Part shown: in pieces, positions 55,701-64,000 of the stretch
How positions within the stretch are numbered: the stretch's first letter is position 1
Layout: each line of letters opens with the position of its first letter
Origin: Pinus tabuliformis
Taxonomy: Eukaryota; Streptophyta; Pinopsida; Pinales; Pinaceae
Assembly (NCBI GenBank): GCA_031772625.1
Contig: CM062820.1
Location: forward strand, 1,074,339,369-1,074,403,368
DNA: 64,000 nucleotides
Reading direction: 5' to 3'
Program-made: the position numbers and the translations under genes
The notes under the pieces: model-generated
Databases searched by the model: none
What the model saw: the letters and a program-made list of their open reading frames with translations, nothing else
Told to the model about the DNA's origin: nothing

Positions 55701-56981
55701 ATCATTTGAGTAAAACCTATCCCAGTTTGTGGAACAGGGGATTTGTCAAAATGAAGTGAAATGAAGGGGATAAGGGGCTTCTAAATTCTTGAGGAAATTT
55801 TGAGAAGTAGGGAGGGATGTTTGAAAATAGGGGAAAGTGGAATTTCAAAGATTGAGTGAGGGGAAGGGGTCAAAAAGGGAAAAGCACAGGCTTAGCCTAG
55901 AAAATTGTCAAATTGTAGGAAGAAACTAGGGTTTGTGGAAAAATAGGGAATTTGAGGGATATCAGTGATGGGAAGTTTTTAATAAGGTACATTAAGAATA
56001 GAGGAAGGTGTATGAACATCAGAACACAAGTTTTCTTGATGATTTGACCATCCAAGGGAAATTACCTTCAAAACCCTAGGAGAGGGAAATGAACCTCACC
56101 TAGGCACAACTAAAGCATGAACAAGGTGTAAAATGACCCATTGGAACCTGACATGATGATAAAAACCCTTTGAATGATAGTACACTCAGCTAAATGGTGA
56201 CATGGACTGACATTTGGAAAACTTTGAAAGAAGTGAAAACAAACCCTAGACCTAATACCTAGTGACCAAATTTTACTTGAAGACCCACTGAAATGACAAA
56301 ATTTGACTTTAACACCCTAAAACCACTTTGTAAGAGCATACTTGATCACTGGTGGAAGGTTTCAAAGACTGACACTAACATTGGGTCCAATGGGGATGGT
56401 AGCTCCTTGGAGGTGCCAACAACCGCAGATCTTTGGGAGAGCAGACCAGTGCCTTATCCATTGGGCAAGGAATCAAAAACTCAAACTGAAATGCATGACT
56501 AAAAACTGACGACTTGACGACACAAACTAACTTGAAACCGACTCAATACTAAAACACAACTGACAAACTGAAAAATATGCTCAAAATGGATCTTATTAAA
56601 TAAAACCTACTCTAGTTGTTCCATTCATCATTTGATCAAGTGAAATGGAACAAACGATGCAACCAAGTAAGCATTCTGCCTGTTATTTGCATTCTCCACA
56701 AGTGCTTGCTTATGAACAACAAGAGAGAACTACGAAAAGGCAACTCCCATGAAAACTTGTAAACAGATCTGTTGAATGATATGGATTCTGTATCTGACTC
56801 CAAAAACGTTGCATAAGGATCTTGAAATTCATGCACACTGGGACTTAGCTCATCCAGTGGATTACTTTTCTTCTCCTTGTACCATGAATGCAAACTTACA
56901 TCTGAGCTTTGTGACGACACTCCTACTGAAACTCACAAAAAAACTCGCTGTCGGATCAAGTTTGTATCAATACTTGCTTTA
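52718..56981 (-). repeat. H 5' LTR (about 4.26 kb)
   Basis: Partner of 40385-44525. Repeated module at 53770-53915 and 55215-55345. Accessory-ORF fragment at 54230-54623. A gag-tail-like frame (56920-56636, SSQSSDVSLHSWYKEKKSNP) is shared with the other repeat. Confidence 0.8.
54230..54623 (-). pseudogene. Accessory-ORF fragment inside H 5' LTR
   Basis: Minus strand from METNSEYEREEENLSDSSRE. After a frameshift it reads GKDHLGGNYQFQELLACPLA, then HHSCYELARLFVTHLHNGEV, LAGVSFTLSPNTILETIGFP and NVGEQWNQG, then a Lys-rich end KLKKGLKKVKREL with a stop at 54232. The CYELARLF / AGVSFTLSPNTI / FPNVGEQW order parallels DDEIAHEF / IRGLSIEITPKFI / LPLGLPW of the A2 accessory ORF. Distant homology is inferred, not proven. 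Confidence 0.5.
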
Positions 56982-57371
56982 AGCTTTTTGGGGATGACTG
57001 TGTGCATGCATGCATGAGAAGATGGAACATCCTACCTCACAGCTTGCAGATCAGAGAATACCATTCCCCCATGAGGCTAAAGGAGGCATTGAAAAGAGTG
57101 TCAATGTACAAGCCCTCCATGCAAAGGCTAAAGGTCAACTAGATTGGCCTCAAACTGAGTCCTCCACTCATATTAGGCATGCTGGAAGGCAGAAGAGAAG
57201 AAGAAGAGAAGGAGCAGTGGAAGGACAAAGAAAGAAAGGTAGGATTTTATGGAGAACATGAGTAGACCACATCAGAAGCCTGGAATGATAGGGAGGCCAC
57301 CAGGGCCATGAAAGATAAGGAGATTGACTAGGTTGCTCAGAGGATGAGAAACAGCTTCAGTAGGGGGGTGA
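56982..57371 (+). pseudogene. A2 accessory ORF, C-terminal part, and purine tract
   Basis: From 56981 the frame left at 40384 resumes as KLFGDDCVHACMRRWNILPH, then REYHSPMRLKEALKRVSMYK, to a TAG at 57140. Past it there is Glu/Lys/Arg-rich sequence (EGRREEEEKEQWKDKERK) and SRGVMMRI. The polypurine tract (57359-57371) ends at the 3' LTR. Confidence 0.7.
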
Positions 57372-59491
57372 TGATGAGAATCATAAATGGGTAATTATAT
57401 GGGCTCATTTTACTTCCTAACCTAGTCAAATCAACCATTCTCTTAGCTTATTATATGATTTTCTATTATATTTATACTTATAGGGTGAGTTGAGTTAGTT
57501 ATTATGCCATGTGGTCTAACATGTATTTAATGCAGATTATTGAAGGATTTCGAGGTCAAAGTCAAGGATCTAGTGGTCAAACTACAAAAATAACTCAAAG
57601 TAGAGAGAGGAGAGGACTTATAGGAGGGAATCCCCCTCATTTATTGCTCCTCACTTTGAATTCCCCTTCACTCAGCTCGGAGTACAAGCAGCCGAATCAT
57701 GCACTAGAAGGCAGCCGAGCAAGTGGAAGATGATTGATAGTTATCCCGAGTTTTGGGAGCCAAGCCTCCCTGATTTTAAGGAAGTTGTTGGTAGCTTCAT
57801 ATGTATAAGTAGAGAGGCCTAAGGCCTCACTACGGTCAACTTTTTTTCTTATGTAAACTCTGCTCAAATTTCGAGCTTACTATTTTATGACAGTTTTATG
57901 TAATCTTGCTATTTTTTTATAATGAAGATGGAATCCTTCTTGAGCTAGCATTGAGTTACCTCATAGGGCTGAAGCTCTTGAGTTAGGGCCTAATCCAAGA
58001 ATCCAAGCTTCTCCTTACTTGTATTTGGATGCTTTACTTTAGTTTGTAGATTAGTTCGTTGTTAGATGTATTTCTCTTATGGTTAAGAACAGGATGCTTT
58101 TGATGATTTAGTAGCTTGATTCCATTTGTGCTTTCTGTAGCAGGTTCAGCAGTGATCAGAGAAGATTAAAAAGGCTAGAAATAGTGCCTTGGGCTCTCTT
58201 CCTCCCTTTGGGACCATGATTTGAGGCAAAGACTCTTTTTCTGCCCCAAAAACACAGATTTTCCTCATTTATAGGACTTCTGGTGTTTGCAGCTCTCTAG
58301 TAGGTTGATAGTCCAGTTTTGCTTTGCTTTAGATCTTCTTTATCATGTTCACTTCCTGATTTGCAATATTCCTTTTTCATGCTTTCCTTTCATATATCAT
58401 TTTCCATCATTTCCTTCTATACATCATAGTTTAGGCCATTTTAATGCAAAACTCTGTTTTTCCTAGGATGCACCCATTTCATTGGTTGCTTGATTTTCTT
58501 GGTTGACTACTAGTTTCTATGCAATATATATTTTGGAGAAGTAGGCCAGCTTACCAAAAATCACACCCTCCATTTGATCCATGCCCTATAGGTCTCCCAA
58601 ACCTCCCCTCAATTCTACCCTAGTTTCCTTCACTTTTCATAGAACTTCTTCTTCTCTCCTTGAGCAAACCCAATCATCTTTCTCTCTCCTGGTGATTCAG
58701 GGTAGACCTTAGGTGCCCTAACACCTCATTCTAATATTCATCCACCTTTTCCACCCATTCTCACACCCTCAAAACAACGAAAATTTCTCTCGTCCTCCTC
58801 CTCTAGGCCTCCTGTAGTTTCCATGTTTTCCTCCTGTAGTTTTCCTATGTCCTCATGTAGTTTTTCTGGTAGGCTTTCTTTTGAAGGCCGAGTGTGGAAA
58901 AAGCCTCCAGAAGGCCACCTAAGACCTCCTAGGACCCATCCACACCATCCTACATCCTCCCAAGCTCCAAAACCGCCCTTTAATTCCACCTGTTCGCTGC
59001 CACACTCACACACAATAAATTAGATGCATGTTAAATTCACATAAAAACACATAAAAATCCAAAAGTATGTTTTTTTCTTATTTACTTCCAAAAATAGCAT
59101 GGTTAGATGTTGTTTACTTCCTTGAGTATGAAATTTCATTTCTTTCATGGTTTTCATAGTGTTTTTAGCAAAAGTAGAATTAGCTTGTTAATTAGGGTTT
59201 ACTAGGCTTTGCTTTACATTCCAGTCTTTCTCCTTTCTACAGTTAGAATAGCATTTGTAGATTAATATTTCTTTCATTTCATCACACATAGATCCTTCTG
59301 AAATCTATAGAAGTTTGCTTGAGCTCCTAGGGATCTTGCACCGACTAACCAAATGACAACATGCAGTGAGAACTAGTACTTGTGCATATAGCATTAATGC
59401 TTCCAAGTTTGTTACGAACTATCGGGTTGATAAAAGTAAAGTTGGTAGCGTGGGAGTTGCAGCATTCTTGTTGCAATACTGGCGCTCACCA
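57372..59491 (+). repeat. A2 3' LTR
   Basis: 2120 bp, TGATGAGAATCAT...GCTCACCA, followed by CCAAG. Motif cluster of CCTGTAG type at 58806-58880. Confidence 0.95.
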
Positions 59492-59496
59492 CCAAG

Positions 59497-59940
59497 TTAC
59501 TCCATGATGCGGTGGAAATTTATATGGATGATTTTACAGCTTATGGTTGTGATTTTCAAGAGGCTCTGTCCATCCTAGGCAAAGTACTGCACAAAATGCA
59601 TTGAAATGAACCTGTCTCTTTGTCCTAAAAAATGTGAATTCTTGATGACTGTAGGGACCGCGCTAGGTCATTCAATATCTCAGCAAGGACTACAGGTGGG
59701 CCCAAACAAAATAGCTATCATCCAAAGGGTCCCACCTCCTCAAAAGCAGAGAGATGTCAAAGGTTTTGCAGGTTTAGATGGATACTACCAAAGGTTCATA
59801 AAGGACTTCAGCAAGTTCTCCTCTCCTTTATTTGGTTTATTGGCCAGGGACTCTAAGTTTATATGGTCAAAAAGATATCAAGAGGCCTTAGACACCCTAA
59901 AGAATAAGTTGACCACTGTACCTATTCTCCGAGGCCCAAA
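59497..59940 (+). pseudogene. A1 reverse transcriptase, C-terminal part
   Basis: Resumes RT after A2: LLHDAVEIYMDDFTAYG holds the catalytic YMDD (59519-59530). Then EMNLSLCPKKCEFLMTVGTA, LGHSISQQGLQVGPNKIA, GYYQRFIKDFSKFSSPLFGL (thumb) and YQEALDTLKNKLTT. A frameshift lies near 59535, with stops around 59577 and 59607. With 33270-33862 this makes one RT. Confidence 0.9.
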
Positions 59941-60430
59941 TTGGGATCTTCCTTTTCATATGCATGTTGATTCCTCACGCAAAGCCATAGAAGAAACCCT
60001 AGGTTAGATAGATGAAAAGTTTCCTTATGCTATCTACTTTATCAATAAGAATCTATCAAAAGCTTAACTAAGTTACACAGTGACTAACAAGGAACTCCTA
60101 ACTGTTGTGCATTCATTGAGAACATTTAGGCATTATATTAGAGGCTATCAAACATTTGTGCATACTGACCATGCTGCAATCAAATATTTAATTAATAAAC
60201 TAGATGTGAATGCTCGGATTATAAGATGGTTACTTTTATTACAGCAATTTGATCTAACTATTGTTGATAAGTTAGGTAAGAAAAATGTTGTTGTAGACTT
60301 TTTGTTCAGATTAAATTTTCCTGCAGGTGACGAAGGGATAGTTGATTAGTAGTTACCGGATGAGCACTTATTTTTTATTTCAGTTCTCTCTCCATGGTTT
60401 GCTGATATAGCAAACTATTTTGTATCCTCA
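59941..60430 (+). pseudogene. A1 RNase H
   Basis: DLPFHMHVDSSRKAIEETLG (first Asp), stop at 60005. FPYAIYFINKNLSKA, YTVTNKELLTVVHSLRTFRH (Glu) and TFVHTDHAAIKYLINK (Asp) follow. IIRWLLLLQQFDLTIVDKLG closes the domain; a stop at 60347 ends the frame in the tether. Confidence 0.9.
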
Positions 60431-61730
60431 CAGTTCCCAATGAACTTGTCCTCAAAAGAAAGAAAAAAAATAGTAAGGAAGAGCACTCCCTTCGCTTGGA
60501 TGGGGGGCAATCTCTTCAAACTTGGCCTAGATCAAATCTTGAGAAGGTGTGTCATGGAGGAGGAATACTTTGACATCCTTATGACCTGTCATGATGGGCC
60601 TTGTGGAGGTCACTTTGCAACAAAGATGACAACATTCAAAGTGTTACAAGAAGGCTATTATTGGCCCACTCTTCATCAGGATGTGAAAATGTATACTAGT
60701 CAATGTGATCGATGCCAAAGGATGGAAAGGCCTACTCCAAGAGATGAAATAATTTTGTAGTCTCAGGTGACTTTCGAGCCATTTGACAAGTGGGGCATGG
60801 ACTTCATTGGACCTATTGACCCTCCTTCCAAACAAAAGCAGTACATCATTGTGTGCACTAACTATCTGACGAAGTGGGTTGAAACTAAGGTAATTAAGGC
60901 AGCAACAAAAGAGAAGGTAGCTGAGTTCCTCAAGGAGAGTGTATTCTACAAATTTGGGTACCTAGAGAGCTGTTCATAGACCAAGGCAGCCAGTTTACCT
61001 CCAACATGATTGAAGACTTGCTCAGCGAGCATAAGATCAAGCATAGAACCTCCACTCCATATCATCCACAAGCTAATGGACAACTAGAAGTGACCATTAG
61101 AGTGTTGGAGGGCATCTTGACCAAAGTGGTAAGCAGTAATAGGAAGGATTGAGCAGATAGACTAGTTGAGGCCACCTGGGCCTATAATACCACCTGGAAG
61201 ACCACCATTGGATTCAAACCCTATGAGCTAGTCTATGGGGAAAATTCCTTGTTCTCCATTGAATTTGAGTATAAAACATTAAGGATGGCAGCCCAACTAG
61301 ATCTAGATCTCAACAGTGCACAAAAAGAGAGATTGCTCTAGTTGAATGGTTTGGATGTGTTCAGAATGCAAGCCCTCCTACATACAGAGGTAATTCAACT
61401 TCAAAGGAAGATCTGACATGATAATAACATCAAGGAAAAACAATTTCAAGCAGGTGATTGGACTTTGTTATATGATTCTAGGTATAAAGACTTCAAGGGC
61501 AAGTTAAGGACAAGATGGCTAGGACCTTATGTCGTAGAAAGATGCCATGGTAATGGTTCAGTGTAGATCAGAACCATAGGTGAAGAGGCCATTCCTTTAC
61601 TTGTTAATGCACATCGATTGAAGATTTATAAGAGACCATTGTCAAAACAACAATTCATTGAAAATATCAATAAAACAGTGATGGTAGTGGAACAAGTTTT
61701 ATCTCCTACCTCATCAAATCATTGAGAGAA
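60431..61730 (+). pseudogene. A1 integrase and C-terminal domain
   Basis: Tether LSSKERKKIVRKSTPFAW. HHCC finger CHDGPCGGHFATK...CDRCQRM (60586-60725). Core: FDKWGMDFIGPIDPPSKQ then VCTNYLTKWVETK, where related copies have VCTDYLTKW, so the first catalytic Asp is Asn. FIDQGSQFTSNM (Asp) and ANGQLEVTIRVLEG (Glu) follow a frameshift near 60975. Then ATWAYNTTWKTTIGFKPYEL, ALLHTEVIQLQRK, DWTLLYDSRYKDFKGKLRTR, WLGPYVVERC and a tail VMVVEQVLSPTSSNH ending at 61723. At least five stops. Confidence 0.9.
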
Positions 61731-61746
61731 AAAATAAAAAGAATAA

Positions 61747-61824
61747 GGACTCAAGTGAAAACCTCCATGAGGCACCTGAGTCCCACTATCGTTTTGAAAA
61801 CCCCTTGGGGTGGCCCAATGATGT

Positions 61825-61858
<34 letters not shown>

Positions 61859-61976
61859 AAAAGAGAGAAAGAGAGGGAGAGTAAAATGAGAATAAAAAGA
61901 TCCCTGGGTGAAAACCTCTCTTGAGGTGCCCAGGGAAAACAACTAGGATGAAAACCTCTCAGTGGCAACCTAGTTG
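61747..61976 (+). other. Array of four hairpins in A1 3' region
   Basis: HP1 61747-61783 pairs GGACTCA/TGAGTCC plus GTG/CAC and CCTC/GAGG around CAT. HP2 61784-61823 has a decayed outer stem (…CCCAATGATG) and inner CCCC/GGGG. HP3 61901-61936 pairs TCCCTGGG/CCCAGGGA and CCTC/GAGG. HP4 61940-61976 pairs CAACTAGG/CCTAGTTG. All four share TGAAAACC(T/C)C before the loop. HP2 and HP3 are separated by an (AT)n microsatellite (61827-61852) and A/G runs. Confidence 0.8.
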
Positions 61977-63573
61977 TTTTCAAAAAAAAAAAAAGATAGA
62001 AAAATCATGAAAATTTCTATTTTGCAGGTCAGAAAGAAGGACGATCAGAGAGAAAAGGAGGATCACCAAGAGACCTATTTCACTCACATTTTATTTTTCC
62101 ACTCATTTTCATTCATCACTCTACCATTTCTCTCATTTTTTCCACTCCTTTCCTTCAGTTTACAAGGGGACTGTGTTTTCTACAGGATCCCCTAAAAACC
62201 TATAGGATGATCCTGTAGGAATCACAATGACCCAGAAATCCTACAGGAAGTGACCCTAAAGGAAAACATGACCTGCTATGTCAATAAAATAGCACCCCTA
62301 CATCATCATTCCATGACCATACCTATGTCCACTTTCACCACCCCTGCATTCACCTTTAAAAAAAACATATCAATTTCAAAAAAAAAAAATCACAGTCTTC
62401 GAAAAAGAAGGGAACAGAGAGAAATAGGGAGCATCACCTGAGTATTCCTCATCCTCCATACTCCTAGTATCCCTCTCCATCCATGTCACAATCCTAAAAC
62501 TCCCAGCAGAAGGTATGATTAAGATTTTTGAGGCAGAAGCAACTACAGGACATCCTATGGGAAGTCCTATAGCAACCTTTCCCACAGAATAGAAATCACA
62601 AGAATAGCAAGCTTCCAACATGATGATCCAAGATCAAAAGATATTCCAAAGTAGTAGCACTACCATCATCGTCAACACCAGGTACCTGCACCACAAAAAC
62701 AATAATCAAAAAACAAGAGAAAAGGGAATAATAATAGCATGCAGCCAATACACACAACAAGCACCTCCAGTCTTCAACCACTACAGCAAGGTATTATGCG
62801 CCATAGGCAAGTATCACGATCACTCTCTCATGTGCATAATGTAGTCAAAAGATGTAAAGGTTACAAGTAAGTTGGTTTATAAGCAAAAGGTGGCGAGTTA
62901 ACTTGGCCACCTTCAATAAGTCAACAAAGACAAAACAATTTGTCCTCTCACACGTGGCAAGAGTCAACTCAAAAATAGAAAGGAGAAGGACAAAAGCATT
63001 TAAGGCTATGGAAACATGAAGTGGGAGTTGATTACGAGGAAGTGGGGAATGATGCAGTGGTAGTGGGGACCAATGGTCCAAAAGTGAAAACCGTACCTCG
63101 GCTGTCAGTGCACCACCTTAACCCAAATGACAATAAGAGGAAATAATCATCATCTCCATGCATTCATGCATTCACTTCCTCGAGGCTCACTCTCACTATT
63201 CACCCTCATACCTAGGAAACCTACAATAAGGAAGAAACCATATTTTTTCTGCACTGGAATTCCTACATGATTACACAGGAAATCCTATAGGATTGCACAC
63301 AAGATTCCTACAAGATACATGAAGACAGTTTACAGTATAGGCCGAGAGGGGTTTCAGAAGGGAAAAATCAGGGGTTGACCACAAAAAACATTATGAAAAG
63401 GTAGGCTCCGTAATTACATTCCTCTTTCCAAGTAAATTGAACAAAAAAATCCTCTAGTTTGAGTGAATTTGGCAGTGGTGCAAGAGAATTGTCCACACAG
63501 TCATCTTAGTTGTTTACTTCTCCATTTGAAAATTGTATCAACATCTCATCTCCTCAAAACCTCACCAACCAAG
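61977..63573. other. A1 3' untranslated region
   Basis: No coding frame supported. Palindromic CCTATAGG/CCTGTAGG/CCTACAGG clusters at 62176-62246, 62546-62575 and 63258-63322. Collinear with A2 38152-39816. Confidence 0.6.
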
Positions 63574-64000
63574 ATGACAGGAGGGTTTAATAAGAGGGAG
63601 CCCACTAACACTATGAGAATCCAACAACACCCTCAAGTACTAGAAATCTTCACAAGGCATAATTGGATTGGTTTTTTCGAAAAAAAAAGGGGTATGATGC
63701 TGAGGTGACCTGATATTTTTCTCTCTCCCCCATTCCACTCACCAGAGTCCACGCCACTATTTTGGTAAGAGGGATATCCATAGAATTCACTCCTAAAATC
63801 ATCAACAGATTTACTACACTTCCCCTGGGAGTACCATGAAGGAAGGAAGACAAAGGAGATAGCCAGGTTGTCAAAAGGAAATTCTTTTTAGAAGGTGAGC
63901 AACCCATTGAGGACAAAAATGGAGTAAGGAGAGAAAGTCTGCCATATCCCTGGAACAAGTTAAGCTACCAACTTATCAAATACATTTCATGTGAGGATAG
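63574..64000 (+). pseudogene. A1 accessory ORF, N-terminal part (runs off the window)
   Basis: MTGGFNKREPTNTMRIQQHP then LEIFTRHNWIGFFEKK, where a run of A causes a frameshift near 63685. In the next frame RVHATILVRGISIEFTPKII, NRFTTLPLGVP (stop where A2 has W), VVKRKFFLEGEQPIEDKNGV, RRESLPYPWNKLSYQLIKYI and SCED. Collinear with the A2 copy at 39817. Confidence 0.7.

Larger units (their letters stand above)
40385..56981 (-). mobile_element. H: gag-only element with very long LTRs (LARD-like)
   Basis: Direct repeats 40385 to about 44525 and 52718 to about 56981, both starting TGTTA(G/A)TGCCT, bracket a minus-strand interior. A tRNA-Arg-like primer site lies at 52695-52714. The interior without later insertions is only about 2 kb and codes gag alone. 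The right border is defined by return of the A2 accessory ORF at 56981. Target duplication is unclear (CAAGG against TAAGC), and the expected CA/TG at the inner boundary is not obvious. Confidence 0.75.
33863..59491 (+). mobile_element. A2: second family A gypsy element, inserted in A1 RT
   Basis: LTRs 33863-35967 and 57372-59491, target duplication CCGAG (33858-33862) against CCAAG (59492-59496; one mismatch), tRNA-Asp primer site at 35973 and purine tract AGTAGGGGGGTGA at 57359-57371. Same family and orientation as A1. The interior lacks the end of gag, protease, RT and RNase H; gag is joined to integrase at 36807. It was later split by H. Confidence 0.95.
16377..64000 (+). mobile_element. 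A1: outer Ty3/gypsy element (Athila/Tat-like), 3' end beyond window
   Basis: The 5' LTR begins TGATGAGCC at 16377 and ends CTCATCA at 30396, giving matching 7-base inverted ends. A tRNA-Asp primer site follows at 30402, then gag (30691), protease (32236), RT (33270-33862, resuming 59497), RNase H, integrase, a hairpin array (61747-61976) and an accessory ORF that runs off the window. Insertions C1, C2 (with D) and A2 (with H and B) interrupt it. All reading frames carry stops. Confidence 0.9.

Noticed and set aside
40385-56981. H older than the element it is inserted in (age inversion)
   Set aside because: H LTRs looked more diverged than one conserved part of the A2 LTRs, but the rest of the A2 LTRs is equally diverged, so no inversion is supported.
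61827-61858. (AT)n run as a promoter or matrix attachment site
   Set aside because: A simple microsatellite between two hairpins, absent from A2. No evidence of function.
1-64000. tRNA or rRNA genes
   Set aside because: Only short tRNA-complementary primer sites of retroelements were seen; no cloverleaf or rRNA core sequence recognised.

Overview
This window is repeat-rich plant nuclear DNA. I see no intact host gene, no rRNA or tRNA gene, and no bacterial-type features. Almost everything is LTR retrotransposon sequence: Ty3/gypsy families with tRNA-Asp-, tRNA-Arg-like or tRNA-iMet-type primer sites, and Ty1/copia. Most copies are decayed by stops and frameshifts. Element size, nesting depth and the Athila/Tat-like families suggest a seed plant with a very large genome. 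A gymnosperm (conifer) is my best guess, but that is inference, not proof.

Left part (1-16376). First come weak remnants: a minus-strand gag start beside an iMet primer site (318-720), and an LTR fragment of family A (about 1040-1320). G1 (2227-4485, +) is a 5'-truncated gypsy pol with a tandem duplication, an integrase, and a separate RNase H-like ORF after the integrase. E5 (4762-15105, -) is a gypsy element whose gag is fused directly to integrase. Its 3' half carries a 15-unit palindrome-bearing tandem array and an accessory ORF. At 15106-16270 (-) lies a broken plant-mobile-domain-like ORF.

Right part (16377-64000) is one nested stack inside a single gypsy element, A1 (+), whose 3' end lies beyond the window. 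The A1 5' LTR is split by two copia elements. C1 (17147-20981, -) has the target duplication CTTAC. C2 (21992-30067, -) is itself split by D (25533-28285, -; target duplication AACTA), a small element with one open 513-codon ORF. Removing C1 and C2 restores an A1 LTR of about 2104 bp, matching the 2105 bp LTR of its sister A2. A1 gag, protease and half of RT follow. RT is then split by A2 (33863-59491, +; target duplication CCGAG/CCAAG). A2 is split in its accessory ORF by H (40385 to about 56981, -), a gag-only element with LTRs of about 4.2 kb. H gag is split by B (45874-51732, +; target duplication AGAAA), a nearly full-length gypsy, and by an unrelated 335 bp segment flanked by AATTC. A1 pol resumes at 59497 and runs through RT, RNase H, integrase, a hairpin array and the start of its accessory ORF at the window edge.

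The most interesting observations are: (1) a row of four hairpins sharing an inner GTGAAAACCTC...GAGG core but with different outer stems, just after integrase in A1 and again in A2; (2) an accessory ORF family shared by A1/A2, E5 and, more divergently, inside the LTR of H; (3) element D, whose intact ORF joins gag to pol pieces in a non-canonical order; (4) two families that independently lost everything between almost the same gag residue and integrase. Percentages and counts were made by eye.
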